Below, piece by piece: positions 16,829 to 26,284 of a stretch of 33,255 bases of DNA. The position numbers and the translations under genes were made by a program. The DNA comes from an uncultured Microbulbifer sp. (lineage in GTDB: Bacteria > Pseudomonadota > Gammaproteobacteria > Pseudomonadales > Cellvibrionaceae): positions 1 through 33,255 of the forward strand of contig NZ_CANLDD010000049.1 of NCBI RefSeq assembly GCF_947489355.1. Direction: 5' to 3'. Below the pieces are notes generated by a model. That model did no database searches. It saw only the letters and a program-made list of their open reading frames with translations, and had not been told where the DNA came from. Every line of letters begins with the position of its first letter. The stretch's first letter is position 1.

Positions 16829-17103
16829 TTGCCAGCATATAGCCAATATAGAAACGTGTTGTTACGCTGCTCGGCGCGCAGCAGGGATCTGCCACTCAGA
16901 GCGGCAAAACTGTGAAAATCCCGCCATGAGGCCTCATCCGTGGCCAACACACACAACAGGGTGCCCGCCTCATACTTACCCAGGGCCCGGCGCAGGGCCA
17001 AAAGGGGCTGCGGACATGGCAGCTCCCGCGCATCCACAACCGCAGCCGCTTCCCATTCGGGGGGTGGCTGCATGGACGCTGTCTCACTGGGGTTCAGTGC
17101 CAT
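16825..17103 (-). CDS. TusA-family sulfur carrier protein
   Basis: A small 92-residue protein with the TusA/SirA fold: VVDARELPCPQPLLALRRAL carries the C-P-x-P motif, with Cys30 as the persulfide site, followed by a G-x-x-L-x-V-x-A-T-D-x-x-(S)-x-x-D strand-turn (GTLLCVLATDEASWRDFHSF). TusA relays sulfur in tRNA thiolation or other sulfur transfers. An internal ATG at 17073 has a better GTGAGA ribosome site and would give 82 residues. It is the first gene of a two-gene unit with perM and is divergent from the bepA-like gene. Confidence 0.9.
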   Translation of the reverse strand: MALNPSETASMQPPPEWEAAAVVDARELPCPQPLLALRRALGKYEAGTLLCVLATDEASWRDFHSFAALSGRSLLRAEQRNNTFLYWLYAGK

Positions 17104-17311
17104 TGGTTACTTGGTCACAGGCTTTGGATGGCTGCGGATTATAGCGCGGAATCCGCGCCAGATGCCGCTAGCGCTTTACGCTTTTTTACCTGCCGGATGG
17201 CACTTAGGTGAACCTTATAGGGCCCTCCAGGTCAAATCCTCGACAGTCCAATGGGGTTGCGTATAGAGTTGGACTATAGATCCTTCACGGACAGACTGAG
17301 CAGTAATCGAG

Positions 17312-18820
17312 ATGACTGACCCCCAAAATACCTTACCCCAACCAAGCGACAACCTGCCTTTTCTGCACTGCTTTCGCGCCGGCCTCACGGCATTGGGCAT
17401 CGGACTGCTGCTCGTAGCCACCCCCATCACCGCCAGCGCAGACAGCGAAGAGATCCGCCTGCCGGAACTGGGCGATAGCTCCAGTGGGCTTGTATCCCGC
17501 AAACGCGAAAAGGAACTGGGACAGATGTGGCTGCGCATCTTCCGCAGCCAGGTTCGTACCTCCAACGATGCGCTGCTGCAACAGTACGTGGAAAAAACCG
17601 TAAAGGGGCTTGCAGAGTACAGCCCACTGGAAGACAAACACATTGATGTGGTCGTGGTGAATAATGAAACCATGAACGCCTTCGCGGTCCCCGGCGGCAT
17701 TATGGGGGTGCATACCGGCCTGTTCCTGTTTGCAAAAAATGAAGACCAGTTTGCCTCGGTCATCGCCCATGAACTGGGCCACCTGAGCCAGCGGCACTAT
17801 GCCCGCTCTCTGGAGGCCCAGCGCAACAGCACTATTCCCACACTCGCCGGCATGCTCGGCGCCCTGGTAATTGCCGCAACCGCTGGCGGCGATGCTGGCC
17901 TCGCGGCCATAACCGCCACCCAGGCGGCGGCCCTGGACAGCCAGCTGCGCTTCAGCCGCAAGAATGAACAGGAGGCAGACCGGGTTGGTATCGAAACCCT
18001 GGCCAAATCCGGGCGCGACCCGGATGCCGCCGGGGAGGTGTTCGAGCAAATGCTCAAAGCGACCCGCTACTACCGCCGGCCGCCTGAATTCCTCCTCACC
18101 CACCCAGTGACCGAAAAACGGATTGCCGACGCCAAGCTGCGCTCCCAACGCATGGACGACATCCCCCCCAGCGACAGCCGCGACTTCCACCTGATGCGCG
18201 CCCGTATCCGCCTGGCCACCGAGCCCACGCCTCAGCAGGCCATCAAACGCTTCCAAGCGGAACTGGGTGGAATCAACGATAGTGAAGACGCCGCTCGCTA
18301 CGGTCTGGCACTGGCACAAATCGCCGCCGGCAAGCCGGATACAGCTCTGGATACCCTGCAGCCGCTGCTGGACAGAGAACCCTCAAAAGCGGCTTTTGTG
18401 CTCGCGCGGGCCGATATCGACCTGGTGCGCGAAGACTACACCAGCGCCAACAGGCGCCTGGAACACGCGCTCGACCGAAACCCCGGCGACCACGCCCTGA
18501 TTATGGGCCTCGCCAATGCGCACTTTAAGGCTGGCAATTATCTCGCTGCCGAGCGCATCCTGGCCAAATACAGCCGCGTGCGCAAAAAAGATCCCTCTGT
18601 TTGGTACCTGCTGGCAGAGACCCATGGCCTGGCCGGGGATATCGTCGGTGTGCACGAGGCCCGCGCCGAGTACTATATCCTCAACGGCGTCTTCGACAAG
18701 GCCCTGCAGCACCTGCGCCACGGCGTCCGCATGACCAAGAACGATTATCAGACCCACGCGATTCTTGAGCAGCGCATGAAAGACGTTATCAAGATGCAGG
18801 AAAAGGCCAAAGAACTGTAA
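17312..18820 (+). CDS. bepA: M48-family metalloprotease with TPR domain, BepA-like
   Basis: A periplasmic zinc protease/chaperone, 502 residues. The N-terminal hydrophobic stretch (LTALGIGLLLVATPITASAD) is a signal peptide, cleaved near ASA-D. The protease domain carries HELGH (His153, Glu154, His157) and the third ligand in EQEADRVG (Glu221). The AVPGGIMGVHTGL strand-turn is typical of M48. Residues about 290-495 form TPR helices (DAARYGLALAQIAAGKPDTAL and repeats). BepA in E. coli promotes LptD and outer-membrane protein assembly and degrades misassembled forms. Divergent tusA-perM lies upstream and the groEL terminator downstream. Confidence 0.93.
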   Translation: MTDPQNTLPQPSDNLPFLHCFRAGLTALGIGLLLVATPITASADSEEIRLPELGDSSSGLVSRKREKELGQMWLRIFRSQVRTSNDALLQQYVEKTVKGLAEYSPLEDKHIDVVVVNNETMNAFAVPGGIMGVHTGLFLFAKNEDQFASVIAHELGHLSQRHYARSLEAQRNSTIPTLAGMLGALVIAATAGGDAGLAAITATQAAALDSQLRFSRKNEQEADRVGIETLAKSGRDPDAAGEVFEQMLKATRYYRRPPEFLLTHPVTEKRIADAKLRSQRMDDIPPSDSRDFHLMRARIRLATEPTPQQAIKRFQAELGGINDSEDAARYGLALAQIAAGKPDTALDTLQPLLDREPSKAAFVLARADIDLVREDYTSANRRLEHALDRNPGDHALIMGLANAHFKAGNYLAAERILAKYSRVRKKDPSVWYLLAETHGLAGDIVGVHEARAEYYILNGVFDKALQHLRHGVRMTKNDYQTHAILEQRMKDVIKMQEKAKEL

Positions 18821-18956
18821 CTGCGGGAAAAATGCGCAATCATTGGCGGTAGATGTGAAAACCTGACACTGCCTCCACTGCCTTGCCACAAAGCATTCCG
18901 ACCGAAAGGCATTCAGGAAATAGCACCGGTTCTATGCTGCCGCTTGGACGGGGGGA

Positions 18957-18975
18957 GGCCGCCTTGAGGGCGGCC
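18957..18975 (+). terminator. GC-rich hairpin after the bepA-like gene
   Basis: GGCCGCC (18957-18963) pairs with GGCGGCC (18969-18975) about 140 bp past the stop. No T-run follows, so a terminator role is only possible. Confidence 0.3.
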
Positions 18976-19015
18976 AACAACTGGGGCAATATCTTCTTCA
19001 AAAAATATTCAAAAA

Positions 19016-19048
19016 AATGCCAGCCAGTTTTTTCAACTGGCTGGCATT
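19016..19048 (-). terminator. Intrinsic terminator of groESL
   Basis: TGCCAGCCAGTT (19018-19029) pairs with AACTGGCTGGCA (19035-19046), extended by two A-T pairs, around a TTTTC loop. On the minus strand it is followed by a run of seven T, 40 bp after the groEL stop. Confidence 0.92.
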
Positions 19049-19087
19049 AGCGCAAATGCGGTTTTTTGGGTGGGCGTAAAAGCCGGC

Positions 19088-20734
<1,647 letters not shown>

Positions 20735-20778
20735 TCATATTCCTCAGATTCTTTGTGCGAGTAGCGTTAAAGGCCCAA

Positions 20779-21072
20779 TTAGCCTTCCAACACGCCGTAG
20801 ATGTCACCTTCACTCATGATGATCAGCTCTTCGCCATTCACCTTGAGGGTATTGCTATCGGCGTAGCGGCCAAAAACAACGGTGTCACCCACCTTGACAG
20901 ACAGCGCGCGAACATCGCCGTTGTCCAGCTGCTTGCCTTCACCTACGGCCAGGACTTCGCCCTGATTCGGCTTCTCTTTAGCAGCACCTGGCAGAACAAT
21001 ACCGCCAGCTGACATCGCTTCCTCTTCCTTACGGCGCACTACGACGCGGTCGTGTAAAGGACGAATTTTCAT
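20779..21072 (-). CDS. groES: Co-chaperonin GroES (Hsp10)
   Basis: The 97-residue lid of the GroEL chamber. [20 protein letters not shown] opens the beta-barrel, the mobile loop is [20 protein letters not shown], and the end is GDIYGVLEG. The ATG at 21072 follows GGAGAG; a reading from 21087 adds five residues that overlap this site. First gene of groES-groEL. Confidence 0.98.
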   Translation of the reverse strand: MKIRPLHDRVVVRRKEEEAMSAGGIVLPGAAKEKPNQGEVLAVGEGKQLDNGDVRALSVKVGDTVVFGRYADSNTLKVNGEELIIMSEGDIYGVLEG

Positions 21073-21193
21073 GGATAAGCTCTCCATTGAGTCGTTTTAG
21101 GGTTTTCCAACATTGGCGGTACCAATCGTTTTGACCGGTAACCTCGCCCCCACTCTGACCGGCAGAGCCGGGGCTAAAATCAGAGTTGAACCC

Positions 21194-21221
21194 TATCTAT
21201 GGGCGCGTGAATGGATTTCAA
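21194..21221 (-). promoter_or_regulatory. Sigma-32 heat-shock promoter of groESL
   Basis: On the minus strand GTGTTGAAA (TTGAAA at 21221-21216) is followed after 12 bases by CCCATAGAT (CCCAT at 21203-21199). This matches the RpoH consensus (CTTGAAA, 12-15 bases, CCCAT-T) and lies about 130 bp before groES, so the operon should be heat-induced. No CIRCE inverted repeat is seen. Confidence 0.8.
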
Positions 21222-21287
21222 CACTCTTATGTGAAAAAACTGTAGCGATACCTGGCGACAACAAAATTTGTATATTTTTTAATCAAA

Positions 21288-21755
21288 TTATTGTTTCGGG
21301 CGCTTATCTCCAGCTGAGTGATGCTCATTCCGGGAAAACTCCCCTTCAATAACATCACTGCCACGTTTGCGAGCATGGGAATCCTGAAAGCCGCCTGGCC
21401 GCACAATGGTTACATGGCGTAATAAGCGCCCGAGCAGTAATTGGCGCAACCCCGGCACCAAACACGCGAATCCGAGGGCATCGGTTATGAATCCGGGGGT
21501 TAACAGCAGAGCGCCACCAACGGCAAGGAAGACGCCCTCCACCATTTCCCGCACTGGAATATCCCCGCTACGGACCTTCTCTTGTGCCCGCATCAGGGTT
21601 GAAAGCCCCTGGCGGCGCAGCAATGCCAAACCAACAACCGCTGTCAACAGTACCAGACCGATGGTGGGTAAGGCGCCGATTTCCCTCCCAACAGTGATTA
21701 ACACCCACATTTCAAGTACAGGGAGGGCTATAAATAACAGCAGTAAGAGGCGCAT
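21288..21755 (-). CDS. fxsA: FxsA family membrane protein
   Basis: An inner-membrane protein of 155 residues with four hydrophobic helices: MRLLLLLFIALPVLEMWVLI, TIGLVLLTAVVGLALLRRQG (with the L.RRQG turn typical of the family), GVFLAVGGALLLTPGFITDA (with the P-G-F-x-T-D motif) and ALGFACLVPGLRQLLL, then a soluble basic tail. FxsA in E. coli relieves F-plasmid exclusion of phage T7 when overproduced; its normal role is unknown. It lies upstream of groESL, as in other gammaproteobacteria, but is separate because the heat-shock promoter falls between them. Confidence 0.92.
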   Translation of the reverse strand: MRLLLLLFIALPVLEMWVLITVGREIGALPTIGLVLLTAVVGLALLRRQGLSTLMRAQEKVRSGDIPVREMVEGVFLAVGGALLLTPGFITDALGFACLVPGLRQLLLGRLLRHVTIVRPGGFQDSHARKRGSDVIEGEFSRNEHHSAGDKRPKQ

Positions 21756-21896
21756 AGAAAAAATTCCTAACTGGCCGGGTACAGGGTGTGCGAAGGGGTT
21801 TCAGCACCTTGACATCCTGTATTAAATGGCGTGGGCAGGCAACTAATTCAAGGGCATCTCTTTCAACATCACATCAGAAGCAATGAGGAGGGTTTG

Positions 21897-23042
21897 ATGG
21901 CAAACGAACAACAGGATAGCCTGGATATTCCCGCAATTGGCCGCACCCGTCACCTGGCTGACGATTTACTGGCCGAGGCGGACATTCGGATAAACGGGGA
22001 CAGGCCTTGGGATTTGCAACTCCATCGCAAGGAGGCGCTCGACGAGATCATAGCCCACCACAGTATGGGGCTCGGCGAGACTTACATGCGGGGAGACTGG
22101 GATGTCCAGGCACTGGACCAGTTCTTTTATCGTCTGTTGGCTGCTGACCTGGGCCGACACATCAAAAACTGGCGCAATGCGTGGCGTGTCTTTCGCAGCT
22201 ATGTACTCAACCTGCAGAGCCGGCGGCGTGCTTTCAATATCGGCCAGCATCACTACGATCTTGGCAACGAATTCTATACAACCATGCTGGACAACCGCCT
22301 GGCATATAGCTGTGGCTACTGGCCCGGTGTCGAAAGCCTGGATGATGCCCAGACGGCAAAGCTCGACCTGATCTGCCGCAAGCTGGATTTACAACCGGGA
22401 ATGAAATTGCTCGACATCGGTTGCGGCTGGGGCAGCCTGATCGGTTATGCCGCACAAAAATATCAAGTGGAGTGTGTTGGAATAACGGTCTCCAGCGAAC
22501 AGAGCGCTTATGTCAAAGAGCGCTACCCCGATCTCCCAATCACGGTTCACTTACAAGACTACCGTGACCTCAACGAATCGTTCGATCGTATTGCCAGTGT
22601 GGGGATGTTTGAACATGTTGGGCGCAAAAATCATCGCACCTTTATGGAGGTCGTCAAACGCTGCCTGAAAAAAGACGGGCTTATGCTGCTGCATACTATT
22701 GGGAAAATTCAACCCACCCCCAACAATCCCTGGATCGACAAATACATCTTCCCCGATGGGGAGATCCCCGCGGCGGGACAAATTACCCTGGCTGCACAGG
22801 GCCTACTGGTCTGTGAGGACTTGCACAATTTTGGCCCGGACTACGATAAAACCCTGATGGCCTGGCACCGGAATTTTGAGCGTCACTGGCCGCACTTTGC
22901 CGACCGCTACGGCAGACGCTTCTATCGTATGTGGCGCTACTATCTTCTTTCCTGTGCCGGTGCCTTCCGTGCGGGTAAAATACAATTGTGGCAATGGATT
23001 TTTTCCAACGACCGATCCCGTGGCGTAGAGCGCATCTGCTAA
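21897..23042 (+). CDS. cfa: Cyclopropane-fatty-acyl-phospholipid synthase
   Basis: Converts cis-unsaturated acyl chains of membrane phospholipids to cyclopropane forms with S-adenosylmethionine, often in stationary phase. The ATG at 21897 follows GAGGAGGG, giving 381 residues, matching E. coli Cfa (382); a reading from 21831 adds 22 unsupported residues. Visible motifs are HHYDLGNEFYTTMLD, the SAM site LLDIGCGWGSL, the catalytic FEHVG (Glu) and LHTIG (His, Ile), and RYYLLSCAGAFRAG with the active-site Tyr. It stands alone between fxsA (divergent) and the candidate small RNA region. A short hairpin lies 18 bp after its stop. Confidence 0.96.
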   Translation: MANEQQDSLDIPAIGRTRHLADDLLAEADIRINGDRPWDLQLHRKEALDEIIAHHSMGLGETYMRGDWDVQALDQFFYRLLAADLGRHIKNWRNAWRVFRSYVLNLQSRRRAFNIGQHHYDLGNEFYTTMLDNRLAYSCGYWPGVESLDDAQTAKLDLICRKLDLQPGMKLLDIGCGWGSLIGYAAQKYQVECVGITVSSEQSAYVKERYPDLPITVHLQDYRDLNESFDRIASVGMFEHVGRKNHRTFMEVVKRCLKKDGLMLLHTIGKIQPTPNNPWIDKYIFPDGEIPAAGQITLAAQGLLVCEDLHNFGPDYDKTLMAWHRNFERHWPHFADRYGRRFYRMWRYYLLSCAGAFRAGKIQLWQWIFSNDRSRGVERIC

Positions 23043-23060
23043 AGGGAGATGGCGATTTGT

Positions 23061-23088
23061 TATCCTGGCAACCTGGCTTGCCGGGATA
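23061..23088 (+). terminator. Hairpin after cfa
   Basis: TATCCTGGCAA (23061-23071) pairs with TTGCCGGGATA (23078-23088) with one G-U pair, 18 bp after the cfa stop. No T-run follows, so it may be a 3'-end stabiliser or a weak stop. Confidence 0.45.
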
Positions 23089-23254
23089 GACATTTGCTGA
23101 TGAACTCCAGAGCAGGAAAATTTCAGGACGGGAATTCAATGCCGGGCACCCCACAAAATACATACTTGCAGCAACCGAAATTTGACCTGAGGGGGGCTTT
23201 GAAATTTGTTGAACGTCCGATTTTAGCACTCTGCAAATAGGGTGTCTTACAGCT

Positions 23255-23272
23255 TGAAAATGCGCATTTTCA
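23255..23272. promoter_or_regulatory. 18-bp perfect palindrome before the candidate small RNA
   Basis: TGAAAATGCGCATTTTCA is an exact palindrome. It lies about 30-45 bp before a TATTAT box (23300-23305) and just after CTTACA (23245-23250), a half-site like that of GacA/UvrY upstream elements. It could be an operator for the transcript that ends at 23536. Confidence 0.4.
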
Positions 23273-23309
23273 CTATCTCAGCACACCTAGGGCTTGCGTT
23301 ATTATAGGA

Positions 23310-23536
23310 AAATCAACGACAGACTGGTAAGGCAGGAGAGAGGGATACCCCTCTCCCAAAATTGTATAAGACATGGATGCCGGGTACGATCGTACTAGGA
23401 TGTATTCACAGCGCGTTTTGGGGAAGGCGTATTCTCTCCTTACGGCCCGGCAGCAACTGCGCCAAAGGGTTTTTCAACACTTTTTCGCAGCATGGGCAAC
23501 CCGTCAAACGACGGATTGCCCATGCACAACTTTTTT
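23310..23536 (+). ncRNA. Candidate small RNA with Csr/Rsm-type GGA motifs
   Basis: No gene fits 23043-23611, yet the region has RNA-like structure and ends in a strong terminator (23490-23536). GGA occurs at 23307, 23335, 23343, 23375, 23398, 23422 and 23513. One lies in the loop of a hairpin (GGAGAG 23335-23340 with CTCTCC 23351-23356, loop AGGGATACCC). GTACTAGGATGT (23393-23404 region) agrees at 11 of 12 positions with the in vitro selected CsrA consensus RUACARGGAUGU, and ACATGGATGC (23371-23380) is a second near match. GCCGGG (23379-23384) can pair with CCCGGC (23446-23451). A TATTAT box at 23300 could start it. This pattern suggests a CsrB/RsmZ-like sponge of CsrA/RsmA; no expression evidence is available, and the ends are guesses. 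Confidence 0.4.
23490..23536 (+). terminator. Strong intrinsic terminator
   Basis: GCATGGGCAA (23490-23499) pairs with TTGCCCATGC (23516-23525); inside it CCGTC pairs with GACGG around AAAC. On the plus strand it is followed by ACAAC and then TTTTTTATTTTT. It is about 450 bp from the cfa stop, so it more likely ends a separate transcript. Confidence 0.85.
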
Positions 23537-23611
23537 ATTTTTCACCCACATCTCAGTGACAAAGCCAAAGTGTCACAAACGAATTTCCAGGAAATTCAGC
23601 AGATTGTGTCA

Positions 23612-24019
23612 TTACCCCGGTTGTACACATAAACACATAAAGTATTCGCTGCGTTCCACCCAGCCACTCCGGTGGGCTACATAGCATACCGGCTCATCAT
23701 CAAATTGGTTTCCATAGATCCAATGGGATGAAGGGTCATTGATACCTTCAAAAATAATAGAGGCATCTCTGGTCACCTTACACACCGCCGCCCGCTCACT
23801 ATCCTGATCCATATCGCTACTTTTTTCCTGCTCAGCCCGGGCACCAACCCATATCTCACAGGTTCGAGGACAGGTTAAGGGACCTGTTCCCTGAATAAAA
23901 TTTGGAAACCAACCCGCTTTATATAGGTTCATGGATAAATCTTGAATAGGATCAGCCAAACTCACCATTGAAAAACCAGAAATAATAGAAGCGATTAAAA
24001 AATTGAATATAGATTTCAT
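23612..24019 (-). CDS. Secreted six-cysteine protein of unknown function
   Basis: I do not recognise a family. The 135 residues begin with a clear signal peptide (MKSIFNFLIASIISGFSMVS-LA, cleavage probably before DPIQ), so the product is exported. The mature part has six cysteines (50, 54, 80, 112, 129, 131), including CPRTC and CLC, suggesting up to three disulfides. The ATG at 24019 follows AAGGA. It is alone, convergent with the candidate small RNA and its terminator. Base composition is more AT-rich than the core genes, and an IS5-type pseudogene lies 400 bp away, so it may be acquired. It could be a small secreted effector or inhibitor; nothing in the sequence shows which. Confidence 0.65.
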   Translation of the reverse strand: MKSIFNFLIASIISGFSMVSLADPIQDLSMNLYKAGWFPNFIQGTGPLTCPRTCEIWVGARAEQEKSSDMDQDSERAAVCKVTRDASIIFEGINDPSSHWIYGNQFDDEPVCYVAHRSGWVERSEYFMCLCVQPG

Positions 24020-24427
24020 GGTAAATTTCCTTTTTATGAATGGAGCACCCCTAACAACACTACAACCTTACCTGAAAATCCGAGCAAACCTCAATGAGAA
24101 ATATCCTTAATCACGTCATTAACCGAACAATCAAACAGATTATCTAGATCCTATTTTAAATGCGGCCCTTGTAAATCCGCTACAATCGCACAAACTTGCT
24201 TTCACACCAACAAACAGCACTATAAGAAATGCGACAGGATTCCTTTACCTTATGTTAATTCGGCAGATTCAACTGCCGGATCAATATGACATTTTTGGGA
24301 TAATGGTCAGTATTGAGCCTCTAGAAAACTACTGAAAAGTCAGGAAAATGAGGCAATAGTCCATTAATTTTCTTCATTCAAAATTATTTATTGCACATCT
24401 AAAAACGATCTGTACTTTTCAGCTATA
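24020..24427. other. AT-rich intergenic stretch
   Basis: No gene is evident. The only structure I see is a small inverted repeat CGGCAG/CTGCCG at 24261-24278. The promoter of the six-Cys protein should lie at its left end. Confidence 0.5.
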
Positions 24428-24780
24428 GTGTTTTGTAATCTTGAATTCAACCTAAGTATTCAATCAGAGACGCTCGAAAACGTCGATTTGGTATTGAATG
24501 ATTTAAATGCAGCCTTTCATGCACGGTGTTTCACTGATGGCAAATGCTCAATATCATCGGAACAATTGATTCTAGCGCTACTGTTGCAGATTCTTTTCAG
24601 ATTTCGAACTGAATGTCCGCTTATAAACAAATGAATTAGGATCTAATATTCCGTTGGTTTGTTGATCTTGGTACTGATGACAAAGTTTGATATCCGACGG
24701 ATTGCATTAAAAGCCGAGACAGAGTGATGGCCTGCACTATCGTTGATCTATTCTTTGAAGCTATCAGGAAGTGAGCTTAG
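24428..24780 (+). pseudogene. IS5-type (DUF772) transposase remnant
   Basis: Translation of one frame gives NAAFHARCFTDGKCSISSEQ then LILALLLQILFRFRTECPLINK, a stop (TAG at about 24640), and DLIFRWFVDLGTDD. It continues in the same frame past a TGA with YPTDCIKSRDRVMACTIVDL and FFEAIRK. This matches the N-terminal DUF772 segment of IS5/IS1182-like transposases (SI.PE.L....L.Q.LY.IRSER.L.....Y.L.FRWF.G....D followed by FTKNRDRL). At least two internal stops are present, and homology ends near 24780, before the catalytic domain. It is a dead fragment. Confidence 0.7.
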
Positions 24781-25318
24781 GCAAGATGGAAGCGAATTGG
24801 TGAATGCCAAGACTGGATGATGTGCATTGGTTTGCTACAAACAGTTCGTCTTGCCAGTCAGGCAAAGCAACTAGGGCATTCCGATCCCAAACCAATATAT
24901 AGAATATCAGCAGAATAAGAAACTTGACGGTCTGAAACCGGCAAGAATAATTCAAGGGTGGTAAAAATAAAAGCAACTTGATTAACAATGCCATCCAATG
25001 CGAAATAATGAATTACAAAAATATGTGGTTTTTCAAAAGGTTATCAGTACAAACCACGCTTATATTGACAATCGATTGAGCCCGCATTATCGAATGGGCG
25101 CTAAACGATTGTCGGTATGTAATCCAAATAGCGAATAATCATTCTGCACCGGCTGGAGTGCATCACTTCTTACACGCTATCTGGATTTTTGGGGGCTCAT
25201 GAGACAATTGTGAGCGGCCCGATCTCCCTGCCTGGTTTCTATAAGCAGGATGGTCAGGATATGTCTGTCAATCGATCTTGTGTGGCGTCTTATTTTGTTC
25301 AAAAAAATGGAATCCAAC
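24781..25318. other. Intergenic region before the second secreted protein
   Basis: No credible gene. Its notable content is a nested inverted repeat at 25067-25113: GACAATCG (25067-25074) pairs with CGATTGTC (25106-25113), with GCCC/GGGC (25080-25083, 25096-25099) inside. It could be the end of a lost element or an operator for the gene at 25319. Confidence 0.45.
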
Positions 25319-25876
25319 ATGAAAAAAATAATATTCATTGTAGCGTTGTTAATGCCTGGTTTTGCCGTAGCCGTGCCAGACACCTGGATCGAGATGTTTG
25401 ATGGGGCAGGTGTTCTGGTGGGCCATGTTACAGAAGTCAAAGTGGGTGGCCAGGGCCACAATACACCCAGTGCCGGCTGGGTGCGCGGACTGAGTACCGC
25501 AGTCGACCCAGCCACGGGTGGTGAACTGGGTACCTTCCGGTTTGTGGCGGACATGATGATGGTCACGCATCACAATCGTGTCTATTTCACCGGGACGGGC
25601 TGTGCGGCTGGCGGCGGGCCGATTTATTTTGTAGTCGAAGACAATCCAGCACCCGCTGATACCATGAATGCGGAAGGCCGCGCGGGTATATGGATGAACG
25701 CGGAGTGGGCGACAGCGCCCTTGCCTGTCGGGCCGCTCCCACCGGCCGCTGCCTACATGGACCCCTTTGGCCCCTGTTTGCCCAATCCCGCCGGTGTGCT
25801 CCCTGGTGCAGCCTCGCAATACCGCATGGGTGCAGGCATTACACGCGCTTATGCACCGCCATTTGGCGTTATGTAG
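25319..25876 (+). CDS. Secreted protein of unknown function
   Basis: No family is recognised. From the ATG at 25319 (GGAA upstream) the 185 residues open with a signal peptide (MKKIIFIVALLMPGFAVA, cleavage before VPDT). The mature part is rich in Gly, Pro, Ala and Met, with a strand-like pattern (TWIEMFDGAGVLVGHVTEVK), MMMVTHH, and two cysteines (95, 153) that could form one disulfide. The C-terminus is Pro/Ala-rich. GC content is higher than the flanks, and no partner gene lies beside it. The ATG at 25250 would be 23 residues longer but has no signal-like start. Probably periplasmic or extracellular. Confidence 0.6.
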   Translation: MKKIIFIVALLMPGFAVAVPDTWIEMFDGAGVLVGHVTEVKVGGQGHNTPSAGWVRGLSTAVDPATGGELGTFRFVADMMMVTHHNRVYFTGTGCAAGGGPIYFVVEDNPAPADTMNAEGRAGIWMNAEWATAPLPVGPLPPAAAYMDPFGPCLPNPAGVLPGAASQYRMGAGITRAYAPPFGVM

Positions 25877-26284
25877 GCAGACTTCTCGCGGGCTCTCACA
25901 CAACCCGCAGCGCACATCCAAAAATCAAATATGTATCGCAGGTTTCCCACTCGACCAGCGCATCACGCAGATGGCCGAGTGGTTTTTCGGCACTAGGGCG
26001 TCCATTTACGATCAGAAGCCCGACAGCATAGCGGTATGGGCCAGGCAAGTTGGTCTATACAGTCGCGAGATAGATAGCCGACCATATCGGAAAAGAATTA
26101 GTGGACCTCTAACAGGCTACTTTAAAACCGCGACTCAGGCAGGAGTGCCCTTCCTCCCTGGCAGAAAGCTTGCAAAAATGTCTTATTCCATAAGTCGTTT
26201 AGTTACAAACCGGCAGGCTATAAACAGAAAATTGGCTTGAAAAGCGTTTTTCAGCAGTCGGCAAACCCATTATAAAACCATGTA
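25877..26284. other. Region without an identified gene
   Basis: An open frame runs through 25930-26240 on the plus strand (its end reads YRKRISGPLTGYFKTATQAG and then RKLAKMSYSISRLVTNRQ). It lacks a start with a ribosome site and I recognise no family, so I do not call it. No clear terminator for marC or for the secreted protein is seen. Confidence 0.4.

Noticed and set aside
25930..26240. Open frame ending in YRKRISGPLTGYF..., loosely like part of ComM/YifB (RYR.RISGPLLDR)
   Set aside because: Only one short segment matches, the surrounding Cys-rich and ATPase motifs are absent, and there is no start signal.
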